From contig JAGZLW010000002.1 of the NCBI GenBank assembly GCA_018364455.1, forward strand, positions 23,835-87,834: a DNA stretch of 64,000 bases, read 5' to 3'. The notes under the pieces were generated by a model. That model made no database searches and was not told the DNA's origin. It worked only from the letters and a program-made list of their open reading frames with translations. Positions 61,469 to 64,000 of this stretch are shown here, one piece after another. The position numbers were made by a program, and so were the translations under genes. Position 1 is the first letter of the stretch. Each line of letters starts with the position of its first letter. Origin of the DNA: Streptococcus mitis. GTDB taxonomy: Bacteria > Bacillota > Bacilli > Lactobacillales > Streptococcaceae.

Positions 61469-62812
61469 ATGATTAAAATCTATGACACCATGTCTCGTGA
61501 TTTGCGAGAATTTGTCCCGATTGAGGATGGCAAAGTCAAGATGTATGTTTGTGGGCCAACCGTGTATAACTATATCCACGTGGGGAATGCTCGTTCGACG
61601 GTGGCTTTTGATACCATTCGTCGCTATTTTGAGTATCGTGGGTACGAGGTTGCCTATATTTCCAATTTTACGGATGTGGATGATAAGATTATCAACCGTG
61701 CCAAGGAAGAAGGTATCACGCCTCAGGAGGTTGCGGACAAGTACATCGCTGCCTTTCGTGAGGATGTGACGACCTTGGGCGTCAAACCTGCGACTCGCCA
61801 TCCTCGTGTGGTGGAGTTTATGGCTGACATCATCCGCTTTGTGGAAGACTTGATTGAAAAAGGTTTTGCTTATGAGAGCCAAGGAGATGTCTATTTCCGT
61901 GTGGAAAAATCTCATAACTATGCCAAGTTGGCCAATAAAACCTTGGAAGACTTGGAGCTAGGTGCTTCAGGTCGTACCGATGAAGAAACGGCACGTAAGG
62001 AAAATCCTGTAGACTTTGCCCTCTGGAAAGCTGCCAAGCCAGGCGAGATTTCTTGGGATAGTCCTTGGGGGTCTGGTCGTCCGGGCTGGCATATTGAGTG
62101 TTCGGTCATGTCAACAGAGATTTTAGGTGATACCATTGATATTCACGGTGGTGGAGCCGACCTAGAGTTTCCACACCACACCAATGAAATTGCCCAGTCT
62201 GAAGCTAAAACAGGCAAGACTTTTGCTAACTACTGGATGCATAATGGCTTTGTTAATATCGATAATGTCAAGATGTCCAAGTCTTTGGGGAACTTTATCA
62301 CAGTGCACGATGCCCTCAAAACCCTCGATGGGCAAGTGATTCGTTTCTTCTTTGCGACTCAACACTACCGCAAGCCAATCAACTTTACGGAAAAAGCAGT
62401 GCGAGACGCTGAGACCAATCTCAAGTATCTGAAGAACACTTATGAACAACCATTCACTGGAACTGTAGATGCTCAAGAGTTGCAAGCCTTTAAAGACAAG
62501 TTTGTAGCAGCTATGGATGAGGATTTCAACTCTGCCAATGGTATCACAGTTGTCTTTGAAATGGCTAAGTGGATCAACTCTGGCAACTATAATGCAGCGG
62601 TTAAGAAAGCTCTTGCGGATATGTTGGAAGTCTTTGGGATTGTCTTTGTTGAGGAAGTTTTGGATGTAGAGATTGAAGACTTGATCCAAAAACGTCAAGA
62701 AGCGCGTGCTAATCGTGACTTTGCCATAGCGGACCAAATCCGTGACCAATTGGCAGAACAAGGGATTAAGCTACTTGACACCAAGGATGGAGTGAGGTGG
62801 ACACGTGATTGA
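61469..62812 (+). CDS. cysS: Cysteinyl-tRNA synthetase
   Basis: The protein has 447 residues from ATG 61469 (MIKIYDTMSRDL); the frame's upstream ATG at 61439 adds a non-conserved leader. The class I signatures are CGPTVYNYIHVGNAR (HIGH form, with a zinc Cys) and KMSKSLGN. The zinc ligands continue in WHIECSVM and GGGADLEFPHHTNE. It charges tRNA-Cys. The last 8 bp overlap mrnC, so the two are coupled. Confidence 0.96.
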   Translation: MIKIYDTMSRDLREFVPIEDGKVKMYVCGPTVYNYIHVGNARSTVAFDTIRRYFEYRGYEVAYISNFTDVDDKIINRAKEEGITPQEVADKYIAAFREDVTTLGVKPATRHPRVVEFMADIIRFVEDLIEKGFAYESQGDVYFRVEKSHNYAKLANKTLEDLELGASGRTDEETARKENPVDFALWKAAKPGEISWDSPWGSGRPGWHIECSVMSTEILGDTIDIHGGGADLEFPHHTNEIAQSEAKTGKTFANYWMHNGFVNIDNVKMSKSLGNFITVHDALKTLDGQVIRFFFATQHYRKPINFTEKAVRDAETNLKYLKNTYEQPFTGTVDAQELQAFKDKFVAAMDEDFNSANGITVVFEMAKWINSGNYNAAVKKALADMLEVFGIVFVEEVLDVEIEDLIQKRQEARANRDFAIADQIRDQLAEQGIKLLDTKDGVRWTRD

Positions 62813-63191
62813 TGTCAATCTCATTAACGGGATTGCGTTAGCTTTTGAGGGGGACGCGGTGTATTCCATGTATATTCGCCGTCACCTCATCCTCAAAGGC
62901 ATGACCAAGCCCAATAAACTTCACCAAGAGGCGACCAAGTATGTCTCAGCCAAGGCTCAGGCTCGCCTGATTTCCCTTATGTTAGAGGAGCAAGTCCTGA
63001 CGGAAAAAGAAGAAGAAATCTACAAACGTGGTCGTAATACCAATAGCCACACCAAGGCCAAAAATGCCGATGTGGTGACTTACCGTATGTCCACAGGTTT
63101 TGAAGCCGTGATGGGCTATCTCCATATGACTGAAAATCTGGAACGTCTTGAGAGCTTGATTTCGTGGTGCATCCAAAAAGTGGAGGGCTAG
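62805..63191 (+). CDS. mrnC: Mini-ribonuclease III MrnC
   Basis: The protein has 128 residues starting at GTG 62805 inside the end of cysS, with GAGG 7 bp upstream. It is the RNase III catalytic domain without the dsRNA-binding domain: LAFEGDAVYSMYIRRHL (Asp in the signature) and RNTNSHTKAKNADVVTYR, with the catalytic Glu in FEAVMGYLHM. In B. subtilis it matures 23S rRNA ends. The cysS-mrnC order is conserved in Firmicutes. Confidence 0.93.
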   Translation: MIDVNLINGIALAFEGDAVYSMYIRRHLILKGMTKPNKLHQEATKYVSAKAQARLISLMLEEQVLTEKEEEIYKRGRNTNSHTKAKNADVVTYRMSTGFEAVMGYLHMTENLERLESLISWCIQKVEG

Positions 63192-63194
63192 GAC

Positions 63195-64000
63195 ATGATG
63201 GCAAAAGAACTACAAGACTGGTTTCCTGAGGCTCAGATTTCAGACCAACCAGTAGAGAAAGAGGGTTATCTAACTCTTCCTTTAGCTTCTCAGCAGTGGA
63301 TTTTGCTGGAGGAAGCTGGGCTCAGCGAGCGTGAGAAGCAGTTGATTTCTCTTTTGACCCAGCAGGAGCAGGCTCGTTCGCTCAATCCTTGGTATTCTTT
63401 TTTGATTGAGGGGAAGGGCCAGGCACCGCAAGCTTTTAAAAAGATTCAGCTTGTTTATTGCCATCTTTCCTATTTTCAGCAGGAAAATCTAGCTTCTTGG
63501 CTAGATATGATGCGGACCCTTTTTCCTAACTGTCAGACGGTGCTTCAGGTCGGAGCTCAGGATTATGTTTTCGTGCTGCAACAAGATAAGTACACTTCTG
63601 TACGAGCTATTTTAAGTGATACGATTGAAGCGGTTGAGTATGACTTTGGACTTCGTCTGTCAATCATGTTGGGTCAGGTTTGGTCTCAGACAGGCCATCA
63701 AGCCCTATCAGACTTAATCAAAGCTGAGCGCGATTTGTTCAAGACTTGGTGGCGTCAGGGTCATCAAGGTGTTCATACTTTTTCTCAGCTCTATCTTTGG
63801 AGTATGGGAGAAAGACTCGTGGACTTGAAGGCAATCAAGGAATGCCTGCACCAGATGATTTTGGATCAGGATCAAATTCAGGAAATCATTCTCTCCTTAT
63901 GGGAAAATAGTGCAGTCCTAACTAAAACAGCACAACAGCTCTATCTACACCGCAATTCTCTCCAATACAAGATTGATAAATGGGAAGAATTGACAGGGCT
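63195..64000 (+). CDS. PucR/CdaR-type helix-turn-helix regulator (3' end outside window)
   Basis: The frame from ATG 63195 is open to the window end (268 codons seen). The N-terminal 200 residues match no domain I know by motif. The last part, SLWENSAVLTKTAQQLYLHR followed by NSLQYKIDKWEELTGL, is the C-terminal HTH of PucR/CdaR regulators, so only a few residues are missing. It lies 3 bp after mrnC, so it may be co-transcribed with cysS-mrnC. Targets cannot be told. Confidence 0.75.
   Translation, partial: MMAKELQDWFPEAQISDQPVEKEGYLTLPLASQQWILLEEAGLSEREKQLISLLTQQEQARSLNPWYSFLIEGKGQAPQAFKKIQLVYCHLSYFQQENLASWLDMMRTLFPNCQTVLQVGAQDYVFVLQQDKYTSVRAILSDTIEAVEYDFGLRLSIMLGQVWSQTGHQALSDLIKAERDLFKTWWRQGHQGVHTFSQLYLWSMGERLVDLKAIKECLHQMILDQDQIQEIILSLWENSAVLTKTAQQLYLHRNSLQYKIDKWEELTG

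Noticed and set aside
1..64000. CRISPR array, rRNA, tRNA or prophage
   Set aside because: I saw no regularly spaced repeats, no cloverleaf with tRNA signature and no rRNA sequence. Mobile-element genes are only scraps of conjugative elements; no phage structural genes or integrase are present.

Overview
The window looks like chromosome of a mitis-group Streptococcus (S. mitis, S. oralis or S. pneumoniae-like). The evidence is two BOX repeats, the tail of an accessory Sec (serine-rich-repeat adhesin) locus, the phpP-stkP pair with PASTA domains, a bacterial mevalonate pair (mvaS-mvaA), the yefM-yoeB toxin-antitoxin pair, the scrKA/scrBR sucrose regulon and a MetR/MtaR-type palindrome before metE. 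I saw no rRNA, tRNA or CRISPR array. Species assignment is an inference from gene content and remembered gene order.

Layout. 1-1.3 kb: end of the accessory Sec operon (gtfB, asp4, asp5). 1.4-3.8 kb: BOX repeat, ArAE-family membrane protein and sstT on the minus strand. 3.9-11.2 kb: mscS-like, corA-like, then the ribosome/NAD housekeeping run yqeG-yqeH-yhbY-nadD-yqeK-rsfS-methyltransferase-tmcAL, interrupted by a 161-bp multi-hairpin intergenic element. 11.3-19.4 kb: accessory island 1. It has yefM-yoeB, scraps of an old type I methylase gene, a KilA-N chimera, scraps of mobile-element genes, a small HTH regulator, a broken HaeIII-like restriction-modification remnant, then three intact AT-rich genes (MORC/MutL-like ATPase fused to a histidine-kinase core; a receiver-domain protein with an unassigned C-terminal domain; a C5 DNA methyltransferase), and finally relaxase and ABC-transporter scraps. 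19.5-29.6 kb: core genes rny, gmk, rpoZ, priA, fmt, rsmB, phpP, stkP. 29.7-39.7 kb: ThrE-type exporter pair, a small secreted protein, mvaS-mvaA, a second BOX, and the scr sucrose genes. 39.8-53.4 kb: a VTT membrane protein and accessory island 2, a type I restriction-modification operon ordered hsdR-S-M. Other defence genes sit inside it: an HNH protein, SIR2 and HerA between hsdR and hsdS, and an AAA-ATPase/DUF4435 (PARIS-like) gene between hsdS and hsdM. It is followed by a Fic gene, a Fic relic and an orphan HigA-type antitoxin. 53.6-64 kb: metE-metF, a hairpin-rich non-coding stretch, pnp, cysE, a double GNAT, cysS, mrnC and the start of a PucR-type regulator.

How the genes work together. 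The core genes are ordinary streptococcal growth functions: ribosome assembly, RNA decay, mevalonate for undecaprenol synthesis, Ser/Thr phosphosignalling, sucrose uptake, and methionine and cysteine supply. The two accessory islands are defence islands. Island 2 is a layered system in which known anti-phage modules (type I R-M, SIR2-HerA, PARIS-like) share one operon-like run. Island 1 is the better candidate for something little described: a two-component-like pair built on a MORC-type ATPase, with a DNA cytosine methyltransferase as third gene and no recognisable nuclease.
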